DNA of 64,000 nt. It comes from an uncultured Bacteroidota bacterium. Its GTDB lineage: Bacteria; Bacteroidota; Bacteroidia; Chitinophagales; Chitinophagaceae. A model generated the notes under the pieces. It ran no database searches. It saw only the letters and a list, made by a program, of their open reading frames with translations, and was not told the origin of the DNA. Where the stretch lies: assembly GCA_903887415.1 (NCBI GenBank), contig CAISPO010000065.1, positions 29,697 to 93,696 of the forward strand, read 5' to 3'. Made by a program: the position numbers and the translations under genes. Position 1 is the first letter of the stretch. Every line of letters starts with the position of its first letter. Positions 25,156-34,916 of the stretch are shown one piece after another.

Positions 25156-27537
25156 CTATTTGATTTCTATGATTTGTTCTACCGTTGTCTTAATGATGAA
25201 AGTAATAACTGTCTCCTTTTGCAGTGGCCCGGCTGGCCCCTTCCTGAAATGGACCTCGTATATCCCAGGCAGTATGCTCCTGTGCTTGTTTATAGGGTCG
25301 CTGAGATTCAGTGTAACGTATTTGAGCATTTTGTCGCCTTCCTGCTTATACAGGTCGGCTGTTTTTATATTTCCGTCGGTAACAAAAGTAACAAAGCCCG
25401 GCTGCGGTATCGAGATGACGGTCTCGTTAAAGTCCAGATCCACGTTGCGGTCTGTCTGCGGGAAGGTGTTGATCATAATATGGTAATTGCCGGGTTCATA
25501 CATCAGCCGCTCCGTGCATTTCTGGTCCTGCACACGGCCCTGCGATTTGTTGCGCTCTATGACCCGTGCCATAAATTCAGTCACCGGCCTGTTCGGCGCT
25601 TTTTCATATTCAAAGCTCAGCGAAGCCGGATGCACGATCACCATTATCTTGTTTTTTTTGTTCGGCTCAATTTTCACATTGCTCACCTCCAGGCTCCTGC
25701 GCGCAGAGAGGGCTATGTTGAACGTACCGTTCGGCAATGTGGTGATCGGATCAGGGTTGCCGCTGGCGTCAACGGTACGGTAAAAAGTTTTTACTATATT
25801 CTTAGTGGCGGGGTCTAAGAGCAGCATTTGCGGCGTGCTGCTGAAGAATTTCCCTTTACCATCGGTAAGATAGACCTCTACGGTTGTCTCTTTTGCGTCT
25901 TCATGCGAATCCACGGTATATTCGGCTCTCTTGGGCTGGCCGGGTATTTCCTTTTCAGGAGCTTTTATGGCCACCTTAGGGAGATCTATCTTAAGCGGCG
26001 GCAATGGCGGCAGCTTCACCGGCACAATAGATTTCTCTTCTATAACTATTAATATCTGTAGATGCCGGAAAGGCGCAAGCGGCAGGCGGGCGATGTTCTC
26101 GGTTTTGTTTTTAGGCGCTTTGGGTGTATCAATAACTACGGGCGGTAGTTTTATGTCAGGCTGTAGTTGGTGTGGCTTCGCCAAATTCGGAGTTCCTGTA
26201 GCAAACGAGGTTGGCTGTGACAGGGCGAGGCGGGCAGTGCTTTCCTCAGCTAATGTCGGCGGGATCTTTATTTCCGGCACAGGTAAAGGGGAAACTGGTT
26301 TAATATTTTGAGAAGGATGCGGCTCAACGGCATATTGCCTGGGAATTGCCAGGGTAATGCCGGAGATATGTTCCTGCTCGGTTGGCACCACAATATTTAC
26401 TGTTGGCAGGTCAACAGCTTTTATGTTTTTCATTGCGGGTGTTCCTATACTAAATGGCTTCCCTTCCGCCAGCGGCATGTAGTCGATATTATCAGCAGTT
26501 GCCGGCGCTACAATGTTCACTGGCGGCAATGCAGCCTCGTTAAGTGTTTTGGGTGTGGGTATAGCGGTGTAAAAGGGCTTGTATCCATTCACCGGCAGGC
26601 GGGCAATGTTTTCCGAAGGCAATTTCGCAGGCGGCAGGTCCACTTTTATTTTGGTGACAGGCTTGGCTACCGTGTCTTTCGGTTTTGTAGCCACGGTCAC
26701 GGCAGTATCTGCGATAGTTTTTACTGGCTTAGGCTGCGGCGATTCGGTGGGCGCTTTTTTTACCTCTGGTTCGGGAACTTTTATTTCAGGGATAGTTACT
26801 TTCAGCACACTGGGGGCAGTCGCGGCTATGGTTTGTATCTCCTTATAGTCCGTCTTTGTGATCTTCAGCAACGGGCGAAATGCGGTCACAATAGTGCTTA
26901 CTGCCTTTGGCATGTCCGCATCTTTCGTTACCTGCAGATAGTCGCCCATGCATGAATAGGTAACTTTTAAAGACGGGTCATCCTCCAGGCTTACAATATA
27001 GGGCTTGAAGTATATCTTGTACTTCATCAATTTTTTCATCACCTCACATATATCCCCGCCGCAGCTTTCACCCCCGTCTGTTAACAGGATGATGCTGTAG
27101 GCATTATGGTCTTCGTCCACAAGGTCATACTTGGCAGCCTGCATGAGGGCATAGGCTATCGGCGTAACGCCCAGGGGGTGTATATCCTCCAGCCTCAGTG
27201 ACATTTGTGTCCGGTTATCTTTACTGAAGGGAACTTCGTTTTTAGTATCGTAGCAGTTGTTTTGCTCTACGGTATATTGATGCCCGAACACACGCAGTGA
27301 AAACTCCACCTGGCTGTTAATGGCATAGATACTGTCCATCAGGCGCATAATGAGCTCATCGGCGGCCTTATATTTTTCTTTACCGCTGGGCCATTTCTGG
27401 ATCATGCTCGATGATTCATCGAGCAGTATGAGTATGCGTGACTGTGTCAGGTCGCTCTTTGGCTGGGCGAACGAAATATAAGTACAAAAAAGACTTAATA
27501 AGAATACTAAATAACCCTTTAAACGCATGAAACGCAC
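25156..27537 (-). CDS. Secreted von Willebrand factor A domain protein with Pro-rich repeats
   Basis: 793 residues; a second ATG 9 nt downstream (27528) gives nearly the same signal peptide (YLVFLLSLFCTYISFAQ). Residues ~30-235 are a vWA domain with an intact MIDAS (DESSS for DxSxS, later TDGGESCGG), which binds a divalent metal and protein ligands. Residues ~255-510 are Pro/Ala/Lys-rich and contain about five degenerate ~42-residue repeats, each of the form ENIARLP...PFYTAIPTPK...LPPVNI. The rest (~520-793) looks like beta domains (DAKETTVEVYLTDGKGKFFSS; GTFNIALSARR). It is probably periplasmic or surface-exposed. It is co-transcribed with the GNAT gene. The function is unknown. Confidence 0.85.
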   Translation of the reverse strand: MRFMRLKGYLVFLLSLFCTYISFAQPKSDLTQSRILILLDESSSMIQKWPSGKEKYKAADELIMRLMDSIYAINSQVEFSLRVFGHQYTVEQNNCYDTKNEVPFSKDNRTQMSLRLEDIHPLGVTPIAYALMQAAKYDLVDEDHNAYSIILLTDGGESCGGDICEVMKKLMKYKIYFKPYIVSLEDDPSLKVTYSCMGDYLQVTKDADMPKAVSTIVTAFRPLLKITKTDYKEIQTIAATAPSVLKVTIPEIKVPEPEVKKAPTESPQPKPVKTIADTAVTVATKPKDTVAKPVTKIKVDLPPAKLPSENIARLPVNGYKPFYTAIPTPKTLNEAALPPVNIVAPATADNIDYMPLAEGKPFSIGTPAMKNIKAVDLPTVNIVVPTEQEHISGITLAIPRQYAVEPHPSQNIKPVSPLPVPEIKIPPTLAEESTARLALSQPTSFATGTPNLAKPHQLQPDIKLPPVVIDTPKAPKNKTENIARLPLAPFRHLQILIVIEEKSIVPVKLPPLPPLKIDLPKVAIKAPEKEIPGQPKRAEYTVDSHEDAKETTVEVYLTDGKGKFFSSTPQMLLLDPATKNIVKTFYRTVDASGNPDPITTLPNGTFNIALSARRSLEVSNVKIEPNKKNKIMVIVHPASLSFEYEKAPNRPVTEFMARVIERNKSQGRVQDQKCTERLMYEPGNYHIMINTFPQTDRNVDLDFNETVISIPQPGFVTFVTDGNIKTADLYKQEGDKMLKYVTLNLSDPINKHRSILPGIYEVHFRKGPAGPLQKETVITFIIKTTVEQIIEIK

Positions 27538-27569
27538 TAAGATACGCTGAAACGAATGAAAACGAACTC

Positions 27570-27577
27570 CAAAAATA
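27570..27577 (-). promoter_or_regulatory. -7 promoter element of vWA gene (TATTTTTG)
   Basis: Exact TAnnTTTG match on the minus strand, 32 nt before the ATG at 27537. Confidence 0.55.
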
Positions 27578-27727
27578 CGGTGAAATAAGGGAAATGGGAT
27601 TATGATTATTCCGCTTACCTATAATAAAATGGTAAATCTGGTTTATCGCGACCTGGAAGTAAAAATCGCTCACAGGTCGAAGGTTCTTTCGTCAAGGTCT
27701 CGAAAATAATCAGGATTAAATAATTAG

Positions 27728-27735
27728 TACCTTTA
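27728..27735 (+). promoter_or_regulatory. -7 promoter element of folA (TACCTTTA)
   Basis: One mismatch to consensus, 66 nt before the folA ATG. The leader contains the hairpin at 27754-27773. Confidence 0.5.
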
Positions 27736-27753
27736 TTCCCGCAGATTTACGAC

Positions 27754-27773
27754 CCTGCCTACCGGCAGGCAGG
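27754..27773. repeat. CCTGCC-TACC-GGCAGG palindrome in folA leader
   Basis: CCTGCC (27754-27759) pairs with GGCAGG (27764-27769), and CAGG follows. GC-rich short palindromes of this CCTGCC...GGCAGG type are common as dispersed repeats in Bacteroidota. It lies within the predicted 5' leader of folA. Confidence 0.6.
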
Positions 27774-27801
27774 TTATAACTCACAACTTACGACTAAGCA
27801 A

Positions 27802-28305
27802 ATGATTCTTTCCTTTATAGTAGCTGTTTCTGAAAACAATGTCATAGGCAAGCACAATACATTGCCCTGGCACCTGCCGGAAGACCTGAAGTTTTTTAAG
27901 CGCACTACGATGGGTAAGCCCGTGTTAATGGGCCGCAAAACGTTTGAATCGCTGGGAAGGGCGCTGCCGGGAAGGCTCAACATTGTTATATCCGGGAACA
28001 AAGACCTGAAGCTACCCGAAGGCGTGCTGCTGTATGATAATATAACGGCTGCAACGGAAAGGCTGCAACAGGAAAATGCAGAGGAAGGCTTTATTATTGG
28101 CGGCGGGCAGATATTTGAAGCAACTATGCCATTAGCCGACCGGATGTACATAACACGGGTACATACTGTTATTCATGATGCTGACGCTTTTTTCCCAAAT
28201 ATCGACCACACACACTGGAAACTGGTTTGGGAAGAAAAACACCATGTTGATGATTTCCATCAATATCCTTTTACCTTTCAGAAATATGAGCGGGTGGAAA
28301 TGTAA
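27802..28305 (+). CDS. folA: Dihydrofolate reductase
   Basis: 167 residues, standard length. It reduces dihydrofolate with NADPH. Motifs: FIVAVSENNVIGKHNTLPWHLPEDLKFFKRTT (substrate loop; the acidic active-site residue is the E of PEDLK), PVLMGRKTFESLG (NADPH), GFIIGGGQIFEATMPLADRMYITRV (glycine pair GG) and DADAFFPNID. No thyA is adjacent in the window. The start is the only ATG before the conserved N-terminus. Confidence 0.96.
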   Translation: MILSFIVAVSENNVIGKHNTLPWHLPEDLKFFKRTTMGKPVLMGRKTFESLGRALPGRLNIVISGNKDLKLPEGVLLYDNITAATERLQQENAEEGFIIGGGQIFEATMPLADRMYITRVHTVIHDADAFFPNIDHTHWKLVWEEKHHVDDFHQYPFTFQKYERVEM

Positions 28306-28340
28306 ATGAATACCACTCAAAAAACATTTTATCATTCGCG

Positions 28341-28366
28341 GGTAAAGAAAATGCATTGCGTCTTTA
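28341..28366. repeat. Degenerate copy of the GTAGAGACGCAATG palindrome
   Basis: GTAAAGAAAATG then CATTGCGTCTTTAC: the right arm matches the perfect palindrome at 35647-35674 with one change (T for C), and the left arm is decayed. It sits between folA and the methyltransferase-like gene. Confidence 0.55.
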
Positions 28367-28393
28367 CATACTACTAGATAGAACCTGCTGCTC

Positions 28394-28897
28394 ATGCCTT
28401 TTCATTCCTTCACTGAATATCTGATATACAAATGGAAAGCTATGGGCCGCCACGGCACACATTCTCCGTTTGTGTATGACTTTGTAGAGCGTGTGCTACT
28501 GGATAAAGAGCTGCTGCATAAAGAATACCTTGTAAAATGCCCCTGGCTGCCGCTGAAGTATGAGAACCTCATTTGCCGCATCGCTACCTACTACAACTAC
28601 AAGGACACTTTATTTCTACCCCCGGCCGCTGCAGTTGAGCACAGAGCAGATATATTATTGCTCCCCGAAAAAGAACCGGGTAAATGGATAACCCTGATGG
28701 ATGAGCATCTGCACCTGCTGCGAAATAACGGCGTTGTAATAATGACTGGCATTCATAAAACACCATTGCATAGCAAGGCATGGCGTGGCGCGACGAAGCG
28801 TGCGCAAGTGCGCATGAGCATTGATCTGTTTGGCATAGGCTTGTTATTGTTCCGGGAAGAGTTTAAGGAGCAGCAGCATTTTATACTGAAATACTAA
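28394..28897 (+). CDS. Shortened methyltransferase-like protein
   Basis: 167 residues. The N-terminus (EYLIYKWKAMGRHGTHSPFVYDFVERVL) and C-terminus (RVQVRMSIDLFGIGLLLFREEFKEQQHFILKY-like) resemble both ends of the Bacteroidota SAM-dependent methyltransferase group that begins with HGxHSPFVYDF and ends with IDLFxxGxxFFR...QHFxL. The central Rossmann core is mostly absent: no glycine-rich SAM loop is visible, only RADILLLPEKEPGKWITLMDEHLHLLRNNGVVIMTGIHK, which matches the later strands. The usual family length is near 230-240 residues. It may be a degenerate but still expressed relative. The 3' end overlaps the convergent 60-aa gene by 4 bp. Confidence 0.65.
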   Translation: MPFHSFTEYLIYKWKAMGRHGTHSPFVYDFVERVLLDKELLHKEYLVKCPWLPLKYENLICRIATYYNYKDTLFLPPAAAVEHRADILLLPEKEPGKWITLMDEHLHLLRNNGVVIMTGIHKTPLHSKAWRGATKRAQVRMSIDLFGIGLLLFREEFKEQQHFILKY

Positions 28898-29076
28898 GCC
28901 AGCGGATCTTCTTCTGCGGATGCATTGCTTCCTTTTGCAAAAAAGCCTTCCACGAAGCCGTTGAACATAGGCGGCACTTTGCCCATCAGGTAATCCTTCA
29001 TGACCCCCAGTGCCTTATGGGCCTGCTCTTCACTAAGCCCTGCTTTTTCTTTTAATTGCTGTACTAAGTCGTCCAT
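28894..29076 (-). CDS. Small conserved helical protein (60 aa)
   Basis: 60 residues: DLVQQLKEKAGLSEEQAHKALGVMKDYLMGKVPPMFNGFVEGFF, then a short acidic tail (SAEEDPLA). The pattern of a helix, a turn L-S-E-E-Q-A, a second helix and K-V-P-P resembles small Bacteroidota proteins related to DUF2267/DUF2780 types. The function is unknown. It lies 34 bp downstream of clpX on the same strand and may share its transcript. Confidence 0.7.
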   Translation of the reverse strand: MDDLVQQLKEKAGLSEEQAHKALGVMKDYLMGKVPPMFNGFVEGFFAKGSNASAEEDPLA

Positions 29077-29110
29077 TTTGGATATTGACTTTTGGGATTT
29101 TGGATTTTGT

Positions 29111-30364
<1,254 letters not shown>

Positions 30365-30391
30365 TAACGGTTACACTAAATTATTGAGGTG

Positions 30392-30399
30392 CAAAGGTA
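30392..30399 (-). promoter_or_regulatory. -7 promoter element of clpX (TACCTTTG)
   Basis: Exact TAnnTTTG match on the minus strand, 27 nt before the ATG. Confidence 0.75.
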
Positions 30400-30483
30400 C
30401 GGGAAAAACCGGGAACCGGTGCGGATGGTCTCGTTATGAATAACACGATAATAGGAATAACAGAACTGCGTTATTCAATTTCA

Positions 30484-30491
30484 TATCTTTG
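30484..30491 (+). promoter_or_regulatory. -7 promoter element of aspartic protease gene (TATCTTTG), 4 nt before ATG
   Basis: Exact TAnnTTTG match ending 4 nt before ATG 30496; predicts a leaderless mRNA. Confidence 0.65.
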
Positions 30492-30495
30492 TTAT

Positions 30496-30876
30496 ATGGG
30501 ACTTATATATGCCGACCTGCTGATAACGAATCCAGCCAAAGAGGAATTAGCTGGAATCAAAGCTAAAGCGCTGGTTGATACCGGGGCTTTGTTTCTTTGC
30601 ATACCTGCCCATATCGCTACCCAATTGAAACTGAAGGAGTATGAGCAGCGGGAGGTGACCATCGCCGACGGCTCAAGGAAGCTGTGCAGCTATGTTGGCC
30701 CAGTGCACGTAAAATATGCAAACCGCCAGTGTGTTACCGGTGCAATGGTGATTGGAGAAGAGGTTTTACTGGGAGCGATACCTATTGAAGATATGGATCT
30801 TATTATTCATCCGGCGCAATTAAAATTGATGGCAAATCCGGAGAATCCCAATATACCCGGCGCAATTGTAAAATAG
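30496..30876 (+). CDS. Clan AA (retropepsin-like) aspartic protease
   Basis: 126 residues from ATG 30496 (MGLIYADLLITNPAKEEL), chosen because this is the family N-terminus and the upstream in-frame ATG at 30436 precedes the promoter. The catalytic motif is ALVDTGALFLCIPAHIA (D-T-G-A), followed by VTIADGSRKLCSYVGPVHVKY (flap region) and GEEVLLGAIPIEDMDLIIHPAQLKL (second hydrophobic-Gly motif). This is the single-domain, dimer-forming type found in bacteria and archaea (AF_0612-like family). No membrane or signal segment, so it is probably cytoplasmic. Substrates are unknown. Confidence 0.85.
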   Translation: MGLIYADLLITNPAKEELAGIKAKALVDTGALFLCIPAHIATQLKLKEYEQREVTIADGSRKLCSYVGPVHVKYANRQCVTGAMVIGEEVLLGAIPIEDMDLIIHPAQLKLMANPENPNIPGAIVK

Positions 30877-30896
30877 TAGCCTGTTTATTAAACAAT

Positions 30897-30904
30897 TACC
30901 TTTG
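30897..30904 (+). promoter_or_regulatory. -7 promoter element of flippase gene (TACCTTTG), 5 nt before ATG
   Basis: Exact TAnnTTTG match ending 5 nt before ATG 30910; predicts a leaderless or nearly leaderless mRNA. Confidence 0.65.
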
Positions 30905-30909
30905 CGCAC

Positions 30910-32421
30910 ATGGGTGTTGTCTTCCGGCAATCTGCAAAAAATTCTATAGTCGTAATTCTTGGGGCCATACTTGGCGCGCTTATCATTTGGCTGTCCACCA
31001 CCTATCTCACCAAGCCGCAACTAGGCTTTACCCGAAACCTTACCAACTATGCCGTTGCCCTCTCGCAGATATTGCTGCTGGGACTCAACAATACACTCGC
31101 GGTATATATACACAGGTATGCGAATGACGAACGCAAAAAGAGGTCGTTAATCACTATTTGCCTTGCCTTGCCGGTGGTTATTGCAGCGATATTTTCCGCA
31201 GTGTATATATCGCTGCACGCCTGGATACTGCCTCATTTTCAGCCTGCCGATATTCCATATATGCAGCGGTATTTCTACTGGCTGCCCGTTTATACCCTGC
31301 TTTTTATTTATATGGTGATCCTGGAGCAATACCTGGGCTCGCAAATGAGAGTAGCTGTATCAGCATTTATGCGGGAGGTGGTGATAAGGGTAGCCAGCAT
31401 TGCGCTGATACTGCTGTTTGGGTTTGGGTATATAGCGTTTAACGTTTTTGTTATCGGCTCTATACTCATCTACTGCCTGCCGGTCTTGATCTTCTTATTC
31501 CTTTCTGCACTTACCAAGGGTTTTGGCATTTCTTTTCATAAGGACGATTTTACAAAAGGCGAATACAAGGAGATGCTTCATTTCTCGTGGTATCACTTCC
31601 TGCTAACAGTCTCTGTATTGCTGATGGGTTATATGGATGCACTCTCACTGCCTTTTTATGACCGCAACGGTTTTAGCTCCGTAGCTATCTATTCGGTAGC
31701 TGTTTTCTTTATTTCATTTCTGCAATTGCCACTAAAAGCCATGATGCCGGCCAGCTTCACCGTGCTGGCAAAGGCATTTGCGGATGGTGACATGCCAAAG
31801 GCGAGAGACATTTTTTCCCGGTCGTCCATCAATATACTTATCCCTACGGTAGGCATAGCTGTGCTGCTCTGCTGTAACCTGGAAAACGCGATCACGGTCA
31901 TAAAAAATGGCTATACCGAGATCATACCTGTTTTTGCCATCTTATTTATTGGCAATATTGTGAACATTGCTACCGGCATGAACGACCAGGTGCTGTCAAT
32001 AGCCAACTACTATAAGTTCAATTTTTACCTCTCGCTTTTCCTGATGGGTGTGCTGTTTCTCCTTATACGTGTACTGGTGCCACGCTACGGCATATATGGC
32101 GCAGCCTGGAGCACAACCACAATACTTATGGCGTTCAATATCCTGAAGTTTCTCTTTGTCTGGAAAAAACTGGATATGCAGCCTTTTTCAAAGGGGACGG
32201 TGTTAGTGGTGGTGGCCGCTACCGCTGCGCTTGCCGGCGGGTATTTTTTCCCGCATTTTTTCGACCAGGCACATCATATCTATGTGCGCACATTTGCCGA
32301 TGTAGCCATGCGCAGTACGGTTATTGTGATCGTTTATGCAATGATGCTTTTGTGGCTCAAGCCCTCGCCCGACCTGCAGGAATATATAGCTACGATAAAG
32401 AAAAACAAGCGGCTATTCTGA
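30910..32421 (+). CDS. Oligosaccharide flippase / polysaccharide biosynthesis protein
   Basis: 503 residues with about 14 membrane segments, the MATE/MOP superfamily layout of Wzx-type flippases that move lipid-linked sugars across the inner membrane. Typical features: N-terminal VVFRQSAKNSIVVILGAILGALIIW, the central YMDALSLPFYDRNGFSSVAIYSVAVFF, LPLKAMMPASFTVLAKAFADGD and the C-terminal VPRYGIYGAAWSTT. It has its own promoter. Neighbouring genes are not polysaccharide genes, so the substrate is unknown. Its 3' end overlaps the convergent DUF3108 gene by 9 bp. Confidence 0.88.
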   Translation: MGVVFRQSAKNSIVVILGAILGALIIWLSTTYLTKPQLGFTRNLTNYAVALSQILLLGLNNTLAVYIHRYANDERKKRSLITICLALPVVIAAIFSAVYISLHAWILPHFQPADIPYMQRYFYWLPVYTLLFIYMVILEQYLGSQMRVAVSAFMREVVIRVASIALILLFGFGYIAFNVFVIGSILIYCLPVLIFLFLSALTKGFGISFHKDDFTKGEYKEMLHFSWYHFLLTVSVLLMGYMDALSLPFYDRNGFSSVAIYSVAVFFISFLQLPLKAMMPASFTVLAKAFADGDMPKARDIFSRSSINILIPTVGIAVLLCCNLENAITVIKNGYTEIIPVFAILFIGNIVNIATGMNDQVLSIANYYKFNFYLSLFLMGVLFLLIRVLVPRYGIYGAAWSTTTILMAFNILKFLFVWKKLDMQPFSKGTVLVVVAATAALAGGYFFPHFFDQAHHIYVRTFADVAMRSTVIVIVYAMMLLWLKPSPDLQEYIATIKKNKRLF

Positions 32422-33234
32422 TTCTGAATGCCCGTTCTTTTCTTTTATTATGGAGGTAAAAGGGTTGCGCAGTTTGCTATAATCAATAAGGTCCACCTTG
32501 ATGCTGCCTACCAGTATAGGGCTGTTGATGCGCAGCGGCACATGGTTGGAGTCATCGCTTACCCAAACGGTCATCTTTTCGCCGCCGCTGAATATGGTAC
32601 CCTCTATAAGCAAGGGCACTATTTTGAGGGAATTGAAAGTGCCCATCTTGGTTTTTATTTTTTCTTTGCCCTCGTACTTGATATAGAGATTATACACCTT
32701 ATCATCCAGGAACATACTGAAAGGGATCTTATCTCCTGGCTTGCTTTTGGAATAATCAATGTTTCGAGCGAAAAATATGGCGGAAAGCACATCCTGAGTG
32801 CATTTTGGTATATCGTACACTTTCTTGTTTGAAGTAGCCTTTCTCTTCTTTTGGTCGAAAGCAATATCCTGGTTTATTTTAAAGCCACCCTCGTTTACAT
32901 TTCTCACAAACCGTAATGGCAGCATTGTTTCCTTATCTATATAGGTTTCATACTTGTCATTTACCTTATAGACCCATTCATAGGATTTCGTCGTTTTGCC
33001 ATCGCCGGTGACGTGGTAAACCTTATGGCCGTCCAGCTCTTCCTGCTTTGTATTGAAGTACGCATTACCGGCATTTATCCATACAAAGTTCAGATTGTAA
33101 TATACCTTGAAGGTGAGTTTCTCGCCATCTTTAAAGCTGGTGTTCTTTGTACTGCAAAAATCATTTTGGGCAAATGCCGCTGCCGGAAACCCGATAATAC
33201 AGGCGCATGCGATCATTTTTATTAAGCTATTCAT
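32413..33234 (-). CDS. DUF3108 domain protein, secreted
   Basis: 273 residues from ATG 33234 (MNSLIKMIACACIIGFPAAAFAQ, a good signal peptide); the frame is open further upstream but that adds no plausible start. The DUF3108 fold is recognised by KDGEKLTFKVYYNLNFVWINAGNAYF near the mature N-terminus, YETYIDKETMLPLRFVRNVNEGGFKINQDIAFD and the C-terminal VWVSDDSNHVPLRINSPILVGSIKVDL. Related proteins are probably lipid- or LPS-binding beta proteins of the periplasm; the function is not settled. It follows the LPG-synthase-like gene on the same strand with 35 bp between, so the two are likely one operon. Confidence 0.88.
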   Translation of the reverse strand: MNSLIKMIACACIIGFPAAAFAQNDFCSTKNTSFKDGEKLTFKVYYNLNFVWINAGNAYFNTKQEELDGHKVYHVTGDGKTTKSYEWVYKVNDKYETYIDKETMLPLRFVRNVNEGGFKINQDIAFDQKKRKATSNKKVYDIPKCTQDVLSAIFFARNIDYSKSKPGDKIPFSMFLDDKVYNLYIKYEGKEKIKTKMGTFNSLKIVPLLIEGTIFSGGEKMTVWVSDDSNHVPLRINSPILVGSIKVDLIDYSKLRNPFTSIIKEKNGHSESE

Positions 33235-33269
33235 CTTCTCTCTTCTTAACACTGCCATAAATCTACATA

Positions 33270-34211
33270 CTAACGTAATAACCTCATTCTCATTATTAAT
33301 ATACTGCCAAAAATTGACGGTAAAATAAGATTGAGTAGCCATATCCCCATAGTTGCCGCAAGCACACCAATCGTATTCGGCGAAAAATTATGGAAAAGAA
33401 ACACACTAATACTTCCCCGCAAGCCAAGCTCTGAAAGGGCCACAGATGGTATTACCGCCATCACCCAGAAAAATAATGCAACCATAATAAATCCTTCACC
33501 AAGCGGCATGTCCACATTCATCCACCGGAGCAAAAACAAATACTGTGCCGTAAACACACCAAACCGCAATATGGAGAGCCCTAACACAATTATTTGCCTT
33601 TGGGTTGCGACTCTGCTCAACGACCTGCCATATACCAGGTACTTCTTCAGCCATTTTATTTGATTCAATGCCGGAAGCCAGTTTTCAAACCGCCAGTAAA
33701 TAATGGCAATACTGATATTTGCGGCAACACATAACCCAAGTGCCAGCCGGGCCAATGGCGCAGGGAAGGCGATATTATAATATATAAGCCCGCATAACCC
33801 AAAAAGAAATATGGCCGACAATTGTGACATAATGCCCAGTACCGAAACATTTATGTACCGGAAGGTGTTGCTCCTTCCTAAATAAAGGATCCGGCCGGGA
33901 TAATCGCCAATGCGGTTTGGCGTAATAATAGAGAAGGCCACACCCGCCAGGTAGCTGGCAAGCGCCCTCGGATAACTCACACGCTCCACCGAATTGGTAA
34001 GCAGGTGCCATTTGCCGCTTTCCAATAACACATTAACAAACAGTAACGAAATGCACAGCACTAAAAAAAGATCCGGGCCAGTCTGTTTCCATACATGGGC
34101 ATCCATCCCGGCCAGTTGCTTATTTACCTGGTGGTAAATATTCCAGAGCAGCAGCAATGAAATAGCTGCGCCAACCAGATAGTTAAGCCATATTTTGGTA
34201 TTTTTGTTCAC
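33270..34211 (-). CDS. Lysylphosphatidylglycerol synthase TM region-like (flippase domain) protein
   Basis: 313 residues, GTG start. About eight membrane segments in the LPG_synthase_TM (PF03706) pattern; motifs SYLAGVAFSIITPNRIGDYPGR and FFWVMAVIPSVALSELGLRGSISVFLF match the two conserved repeat halves (TP.R.GE... and P...GGLG.RE). No aminoacyl-transferase domain is attached, so it is the stand-alone membrane part, thought to move lipids. The start lies only 21 bp from the divergent ruvC start. Confidence 0.85.
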   Translation of the reverse strand: MNKNTKIWLNYLVGAAISLLLLWNIYHQVNKQLAGMDAHVWKQTGPDLFLVLCISLLFVNVLLESGKWHLLTNSVERVSYPRALASYLAGVAFSIITPNRIGDYPGRILYLGRSNTFRYINVSVLGIMSQLSAIFLFGLCGLIYYNIAFPAPLARLALGLCVAANISIAIIYWRFENWLPALNQIKWLKKYLVYGRSLSRVATQRQIIVLGLSILRFGVFTAQYLFLLRWMNVDMPLGEGFIMVALFFWVMAVIPSVALSELGLRGSISVFLFHNFSPNTIGVLAATMGIWLLNLILPSIFGSILIMRMRLLR

Positions 34212-34232
34212 TATACGTTAATACTTACTTTT

Positions 34233-34811
34233 TTGAAAGACAGCCAGATAATTCTTGGAATTGACCCCGGTACTATAGTAATGGGATATGGGCTCATCCT
34301 TGTTAACAAAAGTAACGTATCACTCATAGAAATGGGTGTATTACATTTATCGAAACATAAAGACCACGCAGAACGGCTGCAGCTTATTTTTAAGAAGATG
34401 GAGAGCCTCATAACACTGCACAGACCGGGAGCAGTTGCCATTGAAGCGCCCTTTTTCGGGAAAAATGTGCAAAGTATGCTGAAGCTGGGCAGGGCGCAGG
34501 GGGTGGCTATTGCCGCTGCCATGATGCATGACCTTCATGCAGTGGAATACGCCCCGCGAAAAATAAAACAATCTATAACAGGCAGGGGAAATGCGACTAA
34601 AGAACAGGTGCTGAAAATGCTGCAACATACGCTTAACATTACGGAAGACGTACGCTTTATGGATGCCACAGACGCCGTTGCCGCTGCATTGTGCCATCAT
34701 TACCAGGGCAAAACCGCTGCTCTAAAAAAAGATAACGTACCGAAGATCAAAGCGAAGGCTGGCAATTCATGGGCATCGTTTATTTCGCAAAATCCGGACA
34801 GGGTTAAATAA
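34233..34811 (+). CDS. ruvC: Holliday junction resolvase RuvC
   Basis: 192 residues, TTG start, the only start ahead of the conserved ILGIDPGT. The endonuclease resolves Holliday junctions with RuvAB. Catalytic acids are visible: GIDPGT (Asp), AIEAPFFGKN (Glu), and MDATDAVAAALCHHY (two Asp, then His). The RNase H-like fold is complete; the C-terminal ~30 residues form a basic tail. ruvA and ruvB are not in the window. The divergent neighbour starts 21 bp away, leaving almost no room for separate promoters. Confidence 0.95.
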   Translation: MKDSQIILGIDPGTIVMGYGLILVNKSNVSLIEMGVLHLSKHKDHAERLQLIFKKMESLITLHRPGAVAIEAPFFGKNVQSMLKLGRAQGVAIAAAMMHDLHAVEYAPRKIKQSITGRGNATKEQVLKMLQHTLNITEDVRFMDATDAVAAALCHHYQGKTAALKKDNVPKIKAKAGNSWASFISQNPDRVK

Positions 34812-34916
34812 ATATTTTGTCATTATATATTAAATTGTTGGTTAAATTTCAGTTATTAACAAATAGGTATTATATTAGCGGAAGGAAAAGTGTCCAAATT
34901 TATTTTTTTCGTGCCT

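Noticed and set aside
30436..30495. Upstream ATG of the aspartic protease gene as the true start
   Set aside because: A perfect -7 element lies between it and the next ATG, and the extra residues (MNNTIIGITELRYSISYL) are not family-like.
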